Assembly (NCBI GenBank): GCA_050250695.1
Contig: JBFWOE010000168.1
Coordinates: 1-6,373 of the forward strand
Length of the DNA stretch: 6,373 nt
Source of the DNA: Ga0077527 sp050250695
GTDB taxonomy: Bacteria; Pseudomonadota; Gammaproteobacteria; Burkholderiales; SG8-41
Direction: 5' to 3'
Position 1 is the first letter of the stretch; each line of letters opens with the position of its first letter. The translations under genes and the position numbers were made by a program. This document shows, in pieces, positions 1-5,397 of this stretch. Below the pieces are notes generated by a model. It was not told the origin of the DNA, did no database searches, and saw nothing but the letters and a program-made list of their open reading frames with translations.

Positions 1-303
1 CCCCATTTCCATCTGCTGTGGGTCCTCGGCGTGCCGGACATGGATGCCGCCATGGAGAAACTCAAGCGTTACACGCTTGCGGGTGTTGCGGAGAAGATCA
101 CCTGCCCGTTTCTGGTGGTGCACGGCGAGAACGATACGATCGTACCGGTCGATTACGCGCGGCGCCTTTACGCCGCGGTCGGCAGCAAGAACAAGACGAT
201 CAGGGTGTTCACACCGGACGAAGGCGGGTCGGAGCATTGCCAGGGCGACAACCGCGTGCTCGGCGCGAGCTATGTCGCCGACTGGCTGGCGGACAATCTC
301 TGA
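1..303 (+). CDS. Alpha/beta hydrolase, C-terminal part (gene starts before the window)
   Basis: The frame is open from the first base and ends at TGA 301-303, giving the last 100 residues of a protein whose start is outside the window. Visible residues fit the C-terminal half of a serine hydrolase of the alpha/beta fold. A strand runs into HGENDTIVP (residues 41-49), where Asp45 would be the catalytic acid. A later SEHCQ segment places His79 as the catalytic base. The 'EGGSEHCQ.DN' ending resembles the FrsA / 2,6-dihydropseudooxynicotine hydrolase-like group, which cleaves C-C or ester bonds in small molecules. The nucleophile elbow (GxSxG) must lie upstream, so the substrate cannot be deduced. 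The gene converges on the minus-strand genes and is separated from them by the decayed region 304-793. The hydrolase fold is fairly certain and the subgroup is tentative. Confidence 0.85.
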   Translation, partial: PHFHLLWVLGVPDMDAAMEKLKRYTLAGVAEKITCPFLVVHGENDTIVPVDYARRLYAAVGSKNKTIRVFTPDEGGSEHCQGDNRVLGASYVADWLADNL

Positions 304-348
304 CGGCCAGGGAACCTTGGGGGGCAGACCCCTACGGAACTTCTGATG

Positions 349-507
349 TACCGTCGTTCAAGTCGTCGCTGGTCGGGTCTGCAGCAAACGTGCCGCTGAC
401 CGGCAGCAAGTACCGCGCGCAGGATATCGAGCCTGAACTGATTCGATGCCATCGAGAAAGTGTTTAACGAGGAATTCGGCGTCGAGTTGTTGCCTGCGGT
501 GTACTAA
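349..507 (+). pseudogene. Frameshifted gene remnant, possibly Sua5/YciO/YrdC-like
   Basis: Two plus-strand frames join into one plausible protein end. The frame through about 349-440 reads ...GSAANVPLTGSKYRAQDIEPEL. From 445 the next frame reads DAIEKVFNEEFGVELLPAVY and stops at TAA 505-507. One extra base near 441-444 accounts for the switch. No start codon with a ribosome binding site is apparent upstream, so the 5' part is probably gone. The 'SAN..LTGSKYR..DIEPE' stretch recalls the C-terminal half of the YrdC-type fold (threonylcarbamoyladenylate synthase relatives), but the ending does not clearly fit and the identity is only a suggestion. It could instead be the end of an unrelated protein. 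It converges on the S24 remnant. Confidence 0.35.
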
Positions 508-521
508 GTGGTCAATCAGCG

Positions 522-659
522 CTATTTGTACTTCCGCACCAACCCCGCCACCACGCCATAGATCTCGGTGTCTTCCTTCGGCCTTCCCCCAAGGGGATTT
601 CCTTCGGGGCGGATGACCGGGTATCCCTGTTGGCGCTTGCCGAGTTTGCCAACTTGAGG
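522..659 (-). pseudogene. S24 (LexA/UmuD-like) peptidase, C-terminal remnant
   Basis: A minus-strand frame reads 45 codons and ends at TAG (524..522). Its C-terminus reads EDTEIYGVVAGLVRKYK, typical of the last strands of S24 peptidases (LexA, UmuD and XRE-S24 repressors), where a 'D.EI.GVV.G.VR..' ending is the rule. The preceding residues GKLGKRQQGYPVIRPEGNPL match the strand and turn before it. An in-frame TGA at 662..660 blocks the frame upstream. Intact members are roughly 140-240 residues, so the N-terminal region and catalytic Ser are missing. The fragment lies directly beside the operator-like palindromes, as if an internal deletion joined the gene's control region to its 3' end. The family call is fairly secure; whether it was a repressor or a UmuD-type protein is open. 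Confidence 0.65.
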
Positions 660-679
660 TCACAATTTGCGACCTCAAG
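653..679. promoter_or_regulatory. Palindromic operator candidate 1
   Basis: CTTGAGGTC (653-661) and GACCTCAAG (671-679) form a perfect 9-bp inverted repeat around a 9-bp centre. The inner 17 bases, GGTCACAATTTGCGACC (658-674), match the core of the second palindrome at 16 of 17 positions. A near-symmetric core of this kind suits a dimeric helix-turn-helix regulator. It does not resemble the usual LexA boxes (CTGT-N8-ACAG or GTTC-N7-GTTC). A link to the adjacent S24-type remnant is inferred. Confidence 0.6.
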
Positions 680-712
680 ATTGCAAGATATTGATTTTAT
701 TTATAAAAATGA
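680..712. promoter_or_regulatory. AT-rich promoter-like segment between the palindromes
   Basis: An AT-rich stretch lies between the two palindromes. In the plus direction TTGCAA (681-686) is followed after 15 bp by TATAAA (702-707). In the minus direction TTGTCA (715..710) is followed after 17 bp by AATATC (692..687). Either could be a sigma70-type promoter, and divergent promoters flanked by operators are typical of repressor control regions. Neither now leads to a recognisable intact gene. Promoter activity is inferred from hexamer resemblance only. Confidence 0.35.
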
Positions 713-713
713 C

Positions 714-738
714 AACCGGTCACAATTTGTGACCGGTT
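714..738. promoter_or_regulatory. Palindromic operator candidate 2 (25-bp perfect palindrome)
   Basis: AACCGGTCACAA (714-725) and TTGTGACCGGTT (727-738) are perfect 12-bp arms around a single central base at 726. The core GGTCACAATTTGTGACC (718-734) is shared with the palindrome centred at 666, exactly 60 bp away. The flanks outside the core differ (CC...GG here, GA...TC there) yet are symmetric in both. This argues that symmetry is maintained by a dimeric DNA-binding protein, not simply by duplication. Confidence 0.65.
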
Positions 739-739
739 C

Positions 740-774
740 CCGCCATGACAAACATACCTGATACGGCATGGCGG
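740..774. repeat. 8-bp inverted repeat between acyltransferase 3' end and operator
   Basis: CCGCCATG (740-747) and CATGGCGG (767-774) are perfect inverted repeats with a 19-nt spacer. On the minus strand the hairpin would form 20 nt after the acyltransferase stop and could act as a weak 3' end structure. It has no immediate T-run, so it is not a standard terminator. An ATG at 745 inside the left arm opens only a 10-codon frame (MTNIPDTAWR, stop 775-777) with no Shine-Dalgarno sequence. Confidence 0.3.
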
Positions 775-793
775 TAAATGGGGTCGTCCTCAT

Positions 794-1804
794 TCATTCG
801 GATTTGAGCCTGCCCAGGTATTCTGCTCTGTCGATCCGCGCATCGAACAGCCATAACCACTGGTCGAGATGGAAACGGATCACCGGTTCGATCACCGTGT
901 CCAGCCTCGCAACATTCTCCAGGACGTCGGCTTCGCGGTCGCTGCTGCTCACGAGATCAACGGGCGGCATGAAGGTGACGCGAAAACGCGCGCCTCCGAG
1001 GCGGGTACAGTAAGCGGGGATGATGACCGCGCCGGTCAGTGCCGCCAGCCGGGCCGCATAGGCGATATTGCCTTCTGCCTTGACCGGCCGTCCCAGGAAC
1101 GGCGCGTAGAGGTGCTCATTCACCAGTTCATCGATATACATCAGCAGCACGTCGTGTGTGTCCGCAAGCGCGCGGTAGGCAATTCGGCCGCCACCGCGCC
1201 GGCCCGGGATCAGTGTCCCGCCGAAGCGACGCCGAATGGCGATGGACAGGCGGTGATCGAATCGATTGGGTGGCGGTTGATAAACTGCAGCGACGGAATA
1301 ACCAAGGCCGACCAGGGTCGGCCAGATAACCTCCCAGTTGGCAAGATGCAGGCCGGCGATAAGCGTCGGTCGCATTGCTGCCTTGGCTGCGCTGACGTGT
1401 TCCGCTCCCACCACGGAAATGCGGCCGGCAGGCCACAGCTTTTCAAGAATCGGCATTTCCGCGAAGGTGCGCATGGTTTGCCGGAATGCGGCGTTTACCG
1501 AAGCGGCGGCCTTTGCTGCGTCGTCCTCCGGCCGCAGGATTGCCCAGTTTTCCCGGGCACGCGCCTCGTGGCCGCGATGCTTGCGCGGCGCACCAAGGTC
1601 GAAATTGATGTGTCGCCGGGCGAAATCACCCGCCCAGTCGCCGGCCACCGAACAGGTATCTATCGCAGCGTTCCGGAAGACCAGGTAGTACAGGGTATAG
1701 AGCAGCCCCAGCACCACGTCGTGGACCCAGTAACGCCAGGCGATATGACGTCGCGCGCTGCTGAAAAACCAGCGCAGCGGCGGCGCAGCTATGGGTTTAT
1801 CCAT
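794..1804 (-). CDS. LpxL/HtrB-type lysophospholipid acyltransferase family protein
   Basis: The protein has 336 residues, close to the usual size of the lipid A late acyltransferase (LpxL/HtrB) family. These enzymes transfer an acyl chain from a thioester donor to a lipid or glycolipid acceptor at the inner membrane. The family signature HX4(D/E) is present as HLANWE (His153 to Glu158) in GLHLANWEVIWP. It is followed by the usual FGGTLIPGR segment, a DELVN... stretch, and APFLGRPVKAEGNIAYAARLAALTGAVIIPAY. A hydrophobic segment (about residues 27-43) fits an N-terminal membrane anchor. Its ATG lies inside the end of the P450 gene (8-bp overlap) with no strong Shine-Dalgarno sequence, so it is probably made by translational coupling. 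The P450 partner suggests a specialised lipid or natural product more than core lipid A synthesis. That role is inferred; the fold and catalytic motif are clear. Confidence 0.88.
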   Translation of the reverse strand: MDKPIAAPPLRWFFSSARRHIAWRYWVHDVVLGLLYTLYYLVFRNAAIDTCSVAGDWAGDFARRHINFDLGAPRKHRGHEARARENWAILRPEDDAAKAAASVNAAFRQTMRTFAEMPILEKLWPAGRISVVGAEHVSAAKAAMRPTLIAGLHLANWEVIWPTLVGLGYSVAAVYQPPPNRFDHRLSIAIRRRFGGTLIPGRRGGGRIAYRALADTHDVLLMYIDELVNEHLYAPFLGRPVKAEGNIAYAARLAALTGAVIIPAYCTRLGGARFRVTFMPPVDLVSSSDREADVLENVARLDTVIEPVIRFHLDQWLWLFDARIDRAEYLGRLKSE

Positions 1805-3233
1805 GATCGACCGGGCACGCCGGTGCTGTGGGTCCGGATTCTGCGGCCGGCCCGGACGTTGAGGCTTCGCGGCGGTGCAACTGCATGGGCAGGTGATCCC
1901 CCGGACGCAATGTGAGGCGGCACTGGGCCATGACTTCGTGGCCTGGCTTGAGGCGAAGCCTGAATTTCTGCGCCAGCGTCGCGATGCAAAGAACGGCTTC
2001 GGTCAGTCCGAACCGCATGCCGGGGCAGATGCGCGGACCGGTACTGAACGCAATATAGGAAAATTTTGACGCCGGGGTCTCGCCGCCGGGGAGAAAACGT
2101 TCCGGTATGAAGTGGTCGGGTCTGTCCCACAGCTTTTTTTTCCGGTGCAGCAGCCATGGCATGACAAAAATGATCGAACGTTTCGGAATGGATCGACCAT
2201 TGAAAGTCTCGTCGACCGTGGTTTCACGCGACAGCAGCGGGACCGGCGGATAAAGCCGGATGGTCTCTTCGAATACCGCACGGGTGTAGACGAGCTTCGG
2301 GACGTCGTCCAGGGTCGGCGGCCTGTCGCCCAGCACCTGGTCAATCTCGGCATGGAGGCGGGCCTCGACTTCGGGCGCCTGGGAAAGCAGGAACCATGTC
2401 CAGGCGAGTGCATTGGCAGTGGTCTCGTGGCCGGCCATGAATAGCACGGCGGCTTCATTGCGCAAGGCGCGCGCATCAAGCGTCATTCCGGTGTCATGGT
2501 CACACGCCCCGGACATCTGCGCGAACATGGATGCATGCTCCTTGTCGCGCTGCGCGCGTGAACCCTCGATGATGCGGTCAAGAACGGCATGGATTTTGGC
2601 CGCGGCGCGACGCACCCGCGGCGGGTACCAGTGCGGCACCCAATCCGGAAGGCCGAGCGAGGAGATCAGGTCGACCTTCATGATATGCCGTTGATATTCG
2701 CTGAAGTTACGCACCACCTCCGCGGCATCATCGCGGCCGAGCTGCCTGCCGAAGATGGTCCGGCAGATGATTTCCGCGGTCAGTTGTGCCATTTCAGCGA
2801 GGGCGTCAATTTCGGCGCCGTGCGGCAATCCGCTCCAGCGCGCCCGCGTTTCCAGCGCAGTCTCCAGCATGACCGGCGCATAACCGGCAAGCCGCGATGC
2901 GTGCAGGATGGGTGCCACTACACGCCGCCGTTTGCGCCAGAGTTCGCCGTCACTGACAAACAATCCGTCACCGAGCAGGGGGATCAGGGAATGCCGGTGC
3001 TGGGGCGACTTGCGTCCAAAACTGTCGTTGTGGCTGCTCAACGCGAACTGCACGGATTCCGGGCTGTTGCACAGGAATATCCTGCGATTGAGGAACTTTA
3101 CGGAAACGAAATCACATTCGAAGGCTGATTCCTCCCAGCAGGCAAGCATGTCTTTTCGCCACAGCTTGTACCTTTGCCAAATCGTCAGATCAGTGGAAGG
3201 CCGGAATGGATAGGGAGGAACATAACCGCTCAA
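1797..3233 (-). CDS. Cytochrome P450 monooxygenase
   Basis: This is a complete P450 of 478 residues from the chosen start. The landmarks appear in order: helix C WxxxR (W99-R103), I-helix oxygen-activation motif AGHETT (267-272), K-helix ExxR (E323-R326), PERF, and the heme loop FSTGPRICPG (396-405) with Cys403 as the axial thiolate. It would insert one oxygen atom from O2 into an organic substrate, using electrons from a separate redox partner that is not in this window. It has no N-terminal membrane anchor, so it is probably cytosolic. The frame stays open up to an ATG at 3317, but that codon and the ATG at 3296 lack ribosome binding sites. TTG 3233..3231 has AGGAG 6 nt upstream and gives the typical N-terminus LSGYVPPYPFRP. 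The Pro/Ser/Ala-rich C-terminal tail is unusual. The stop overlaps the acyltransferase start, so the two are likely co-expressed. The subfamily and substrate are not recognisable. Confidence 0.93.
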   Translation of the reverse strand: MSGYVPPYPFRPSTDLTIWQRYKLWRKDMLACWEESAFECDFVSVKFLNRRIFLCNSPESVQFALSSHNDSFGRKSPQHRHSLIPLLGDGLFVSDGELWRKRRRVVAPILHASRLAGYAPVMLETALETRARWSGLPHGAEIDALAEMAQLTAEIICRTIFGRQLGRDDAAEVVRNFSEYQRHIMKVDLISSLGLPDWVPHWYPPRVRRAAAKIHAVLDRIIEGSRAQRDKEHASMFAQMSGACDHDTGMTLDARALRNEAAVLFMAGHETTANALAWTWFLLSQAPEVEARLHAEIDQVLGDRPPTLDDVPKLVYTRAVFEETIRLYPPVPLLSRETTVDETFNGRSIPKRSIIFVMPWLLHRKKKLWDRPDHFIPERFLPGGETPASKFSYIAFSTGPRICPGMRFGLTEAVLCIATLAQKFRLRLKPGHEVMAQCRLTLRPGDHLPMQLHRREASTSGPAAESGPTAPACPVDHG

Positions 3234-3545
3234 AACACGCTCCTGAATAAGGACATCCCGGGAAGCTCCGCAAAAAACCGGGCTTTCGCACGGCATGCAC
3301 CCGATTGGGAATTTCAAACGTTATTTTCTGCCGGGACGGATTTGGGATCGTTCCGGCGTCACTTTTTTGAAGCGCGAACGGGGATTGCAGTCCCCTGTTT
3401 CGACCCACCGGCACTCTATCGCCCGCCAGCAGACCGGTCAAACGCATCACCGTGAACATCCACTGTTGGTTGCGGCCGTTGGCTGTGGCCGGGCGGGCAT
3501 GCCAGGCCGCACGCGGCAGCGGCGGGTTTCCGGATGCGACGGCGT
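3234..3545. other. Intergenic region between the UGSC-operon and P450 genes
   Basis: These 312 bases have no convincing gene. The minus-strand extension of the P450 frame (3234-3317) lacks codon support and an RBS. One imperfect hairpin is visible: GGGGA (3380-3384) and TCCCC (3391-3395), extended by AAC/GTT with one bulged base. On the minus strand no T-run follows immediately, so it is at most a weak terminator for the upstream operon. AGGAG at 3244..3240 serves the P450 TTG start. I see no confident promoter, though the gap leaves room for one. Confidence 0.5.
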
Positions 3546-4664
3546 TCAGCCGCGTTTCAGCTCCTGCACCGATTTCACCAGAGCCCCGTCCGCCCGTTTC
3601 AGCGCCCGCGTCGCCGCGCGCGTGATGCCGAAGGTCGGCACGTATTGTGAATGCTTGCCCGCGCCGCCGGCGACGATGACGATCAGGTCGTCGGGTTTCT
3701 GCCACATGTGCACGGGCGCATCGAGCGGGGCGTTGGCGTACTGCTCGGCGTTGCGGCGGCGGAAGCGTCGCGCGATGTTTTCTTCCGAAAACCGCGACAG
3801 CGGGATCACCGCGTCGTCGTACAGCCACTGTTTGACCTGTGCCTTGGTCATGCCGCGGCTGGCGACCGTGGCTGCGTGTTCGGGGCCGAAGGCCAGCACC
3901 GGCTGTCCCGCGTAGTAGGCGTTGTTCGATCCGGTGGTCGCCATCGTGCCCGACACCATGCGCAGGATGCCTTCCGGGGTCAGGCTTTCGTGGTCGTTGA
4001 CGTTGTGCGGGCCTTCGGCGGCGACGACGGTGACAGTGCTGGCGTCCGCCGGGTAGCCCAGCTCCACGTGCAGCGGTTCCCACGGGTTGGCGGCTTCGTT
4101 TTCGGCGACGCAGAAGGTGAACTTGGCCGGGGTGCCGGCAGTGGCCATGTCGCCGGTGCCGGGGATGGCGGCGCCGATGTTGACCAGCGCGAGCCGCACC
4201 GCGCGCCCGATCGCGGCATTGGCGCGGTGGTAGTTGCCCATCACGTTGTGGCCGGAGTTGAGGCCGACTTCGCGCGCCACCGGGCCGTTGAAGATCAGCA
4301 TCGGCGTGCACGGGTGGGTGGTCGCCTGCGTGCCGTAGAGGTTGTACTGCTCTTCGGCCAGCGCCTCCAGCGCGAGCAGCACCAGCGGAAAATATTCAGG
4401 CTTGCAGCCGGCCATCACCGCGTTGGCGGCGACACGCACCGGGGTCGCTGCGCCGAAGCGCGGCGGGATGCGGATCACCGGCTGGTCGATATCGCGGTCG
4501 CAGTACGCGAGCATGCGTTCGACGCGCTCGGGTGTGGGCGGGATCACCGGCAGGCCGTCGCTCCAGCCCCTGGCGCACAGCAGTTCGTACACCGCTTCCG
4601 GGTCATCGTCGCATTCGATCAGCGCGCCGGGTTTCTGCTGCAGGGTGGTGGCGAAGGCGCTCAT
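3546..4664 (-). CDS. Conserved protein of unknown function, partner of the UGSC selenoprotein
   Basis: This 372-residue soluble-looking protein has no signal peptide or clear membrane helix. I recognise no characterised enzyme family. Likely conserved landmarks are GWSDGLPVIPPT (33-44), CKPEYFP (87-93), THPCTP with Cys119 (116-121), NSGHNVMGNYHRANAAIGRA (136-155), AEGPHN (217-222) and GGAGKHSQYVP (333-343). These Gly-, His- and Cys-containing loops suggest a catalytic or ligand-binding role. The ATG overlaps the TGA of the UGSC gene (ATGA, 4 bp), with GGAG 8 nt upstream. This indicates translational coupling and probable 1:1 action with the selenoprotein. As I remember it, proteins with this GWSDGLPV.PPT signature often accompany UGSC genes; that is memory, not a search result. 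The biochemical function is unknown. Confidence 0.85.
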   Translation of the reverse strand: MSAFATTLQQKPGALIECDDDPEAVYELLCARGWSDGLPVIPPTPERVERMLAYCDRDIDQPVIRIPPRFGAATPVRVAANAVMAGCKPEYFPLVLLALEALAEEQYNLYGTQATTHPCTPMLIFNGPVAREVGLNSGHNVMGNYHRANAAIGRAVRLALVNIGAAIPGTGDMATAGTPAKFTFCVAENEAANPWEPLHVELGYPADASTVTVVAAEGPHNVNDHESLTPEGILRMVSGTMATTGSNNAYYAGQPVLAFGPEHAATVASRGMTKAQVKQWLYDDAVIPLSRFSEENIARRFRRRNAEQYANAPLDAPVHMWQKPDDLIVIVAGGAGKHSQYVPTFGITRAATRALKRADGALVKSVQELKRG

Positions 4665-5218
4665 GCCTGTGTCTCCGGCGTTTTGTCGCGCGAGGTTCTG
4701 ATGAATTTGAACAGTTGCGGCAGCGCGGTGGCGGCGCGTTCACGCACTTTTTCCATGTCGAGCCCGCCCAGCGGGTGCCTGATCTCGAGCAGCGGCAGGT
4801 CGGGCACGCCGAACACCTTGGCCTGCGCGGTGCCCAGTTTCATGAACGAATCCGAGCACACCACGGCGGCGAGTACGCCGCGCTTGGTCAGTTGTGCCAT
4901 GTCGTGGACACTCCACGACGTGCACGAGCCTCAATCGGCCATTGCGCTGACGACGAGGTCCGCCTCCCTGGTCAGCTGGTCGAGTATGGCGTCGGTGGCC
5001 GGCTTGCTGGAGTAAGGCTTGCGCGTCATCACCACCGAATCGACCCTGAATTCCTTTTTGACTCCCTCGATGATCAGGTTCAGCAGGTGATCGGCGTTGC
5101 CCTTGCTGTTGTCGAGCACGCCGAGGCGGATGCCCTTGTCACTGAGCGTGCGTTCGGATTTGAGTTGCGCCACGTCTTCCGCCGGTGCGTCCGGTACCAC
5201 CAGAAAGATCTTGCCCAT
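4661..5218 (-). CDS. UGSC-family selenoprotein (in-frame TGA read as selenocysteine)
   Basis: The reading frame has 185 codons from ATG 5218 to TGA 4663..4661, interrupted by one in-frame TGA at codon 96 (4933..4931). Both sides are the same protein family. The N-terminal half reads RLGVLDNSKGNADHLLNLI...KKEF...RKPYSSKPATDAILDQL...ADLVVSAMAD. The downstream part reads GSCTSWSVHDMAQLTKRGV...FGVPDLPLLEIRHPLGG. The TGA thus falls on the U of U96-G-S-C99, the motif that names the family; relatives carry Cys there. A Sec-x-x-Cys pair implies thiol/selenol redox chemistry, with the reaction unknown. A SECIS-like hairpin follows the TGA. The start is supported by AAGGAG 5 nt upstream, and the second half has no RBS of its own. 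The gene overlaps the downstream partner by 4 bp and follows the Bug receptor. The alternative, a Cys codon mutated to stop, is less likely given the hairpin and the intact downstream frame. Confidence 0.9.
4894..4930 (-). promoter_or_regulatory. Bacterial SECIS-like stem-loop downstream of the Sec TGA
   Basis: Reading the minus strand after TGA 4933..4931, 11 nt lead to GTCGTGGA (4919..4912), loop GTG (4911..4909) and TCCACGAC (4908..4901), a perfect 8-bp stem. The loop begins 19 nt after the TGA with a G at its first position. This fits the rough bacterial SECIS pattern of an apical loop about 16-37 nt downstream with an early G. A lower stem GTGC/GCAC (4925..4922 with 4897..4894) extends it across a small internal loop. 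The element would bind SelB carrying Sec-tRNA. It lies inside coding sequence for TSWSVHD. No bulged U as in E. coli fdhF is evident. Confidence 0.8.
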
Positions 5219-5223
5219 GCCTG

Positions 5224-5229
5224 CTCCTT
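5224..5229 (-). promoter_or_regulatory. Ribosome binding site of the UGSC selenoprotein
   Basis: AAGGAG on the minus strand lies 5 nt before ATG 5218. It fixes the start of the full-length frame. No comparable site precedes the internal ATG at 4900, which supports one gene read through the TGA, not two. Confidence 0.75.
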
Positions 5230-5255
5230 GTATTGCTCGTGGATTGAATGCTTAG

Positions 5256-5396
5256 AACGCGTAACAAAATGATATGCCATGGACGTTCCAAATCCCCTCA
5301 CCCTCGGTCCCTCTCCCGGAGGGAGAGGGAAGACAAGCCCTTCTCCCTCCGGGAGAAGGGTGGGGATGAGGGAAGATTTTCATTTTGTTACGCGTT
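5256..5396. mobile_element. MITE-like palindromic element with 17-bp TIRs and CTTAG duplication
   Basis: AACGCGTAACAAAATGA (5256-5272) and its exact reverse complement (5380-5396) bound a 141-bp element flanked by direct CTTAG repeats (5251-5255 and 5397-5401). Inside are two perfect 10-bp-stem hairpins, TCCCTCTCCC/GGGAGAGGGA (5308-5330, loop GGA) and CCCTTCTCCC/GGGAGAAGGG (5338-5360, loop TCC). An outer imperfect pairing joins TCCCCTCACCC (5293-5303) with the G-rich stretch 5358-5373. There is no room for a transposase, so it would be a non-autonomous element mobilised in trans. The internal CCCTCTCCC-type repeats resemble common intergenic palindromic repeats of proteobacteria. TIR boundaries are ambiguous by 2 bp, because AG/CT extends the symmetry into the target duplication. 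Confidence 0.75.
5308..5360. repeat. Two tandem GC-rich hairpins inside the MITE-like element
   Basis: Two 23-nt hairpins of related sequence (5308-5330 and 5338-5360) are separated by 7 nt. Each has a perfect 10-bp stem with a 3-nt loop, and the loops are complementary (GGA and TCC). Transcribed from the upstream receptor gene, they would give stable RNA structures between it and the selenoprotein gene. They could act as a 3' end stabiliser or partial attenuator. No T-run follows either hairpin, so classic termination is not expected. Confidence 0.6.
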
Positions 5397-5397
5397 C

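Larger units (their letters stand above)
304..793. other. Decayed intergenic region with gene remnants and operator-like palindromes
   Basis: These 490 bases contain no intact gene. They hold a frameshifted plus-strand coding remnant (about 349-507), a minus-strand S24 peptidase 3' end (659..522), two large palindromes (653-679 and 714-738) around an AT-rich segment, and an 8-bp inverted repeat (740-774). The remnants end convergently, 14 bp apart. The AT-rich stretch 680-712 contrasts with the GC-rich surroundings. This looks like the scar of a deleted regulatory or mobile locus. Confidence 0.6.

Noticed and set aside
318..333. GGGG/CCCC hairpin after the hydrolase as terminator
   Set aside because: Only a four-base core stem with no downstream T-run; likely a chance GC feature.
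358..678. Minus-strand 106-residue frame over the S24 remnant
   Set aside because: It is a different frame from the one carrying the S24 C-terminal signature and its translation has no recognisable features.
745..777. Ten-codon frame MTNIPDTAWR right after the 25-bp palindrome
   Set aside because: No Shine-Dalgarno sequence and too short to judge. It could be the start of a lost divergent gene, but nothing supports this beyond position.
869..1915. Plus-strand frame of 348 codons opposite the acyltransferase
   Set aside because: The minus strand encodes a clear HX4E acyltransferase; the antisense product shows no recognisable domain.
3380..3395. Hairpin GGGGA/TCCCC as a rho-independent terminator of the UGSC operon
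   Set aside because: The stem is short and bulged when extended, and no T-run follows on the minus strand.
3190..4311. Minus-strand frame of 373 codons overlapping the partner gene and the P450 5' region
   Set aside because: It is an out-of-frame reading of the 372-residue conserved protein, Arg/Pro-rich, and runs on into intergenic and P450 sequence without motifs.
4661..4900. A separate 79-residue gene starting at ATG 4900
   Set aside because: It has no RBS, begins in the middle of the conserved VHDMAQL segment, and is in phase with the upstream UGSC frame. It is the C-terminal part of the selenoprotein.
4931..4933. TGA as a true stop or pseudogene mutation
   Set aside because: The codon sits exactly at the Sec/Cys position of the family motif, a SECIS-like hairpin follows, the rest of the frame is intact to the ATGA overlap, and no other lesion is present. 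The presence of sel genes elsewhere remains to be confirmed.
3651..5015. Long plus-strand frame of 454 codons
   Set aside because: It is an antisense shadow of the UGSC gene and its partner in GC-rich DNA. The translation is low-complexity (Arg/His/Val-rich) without family motifs.
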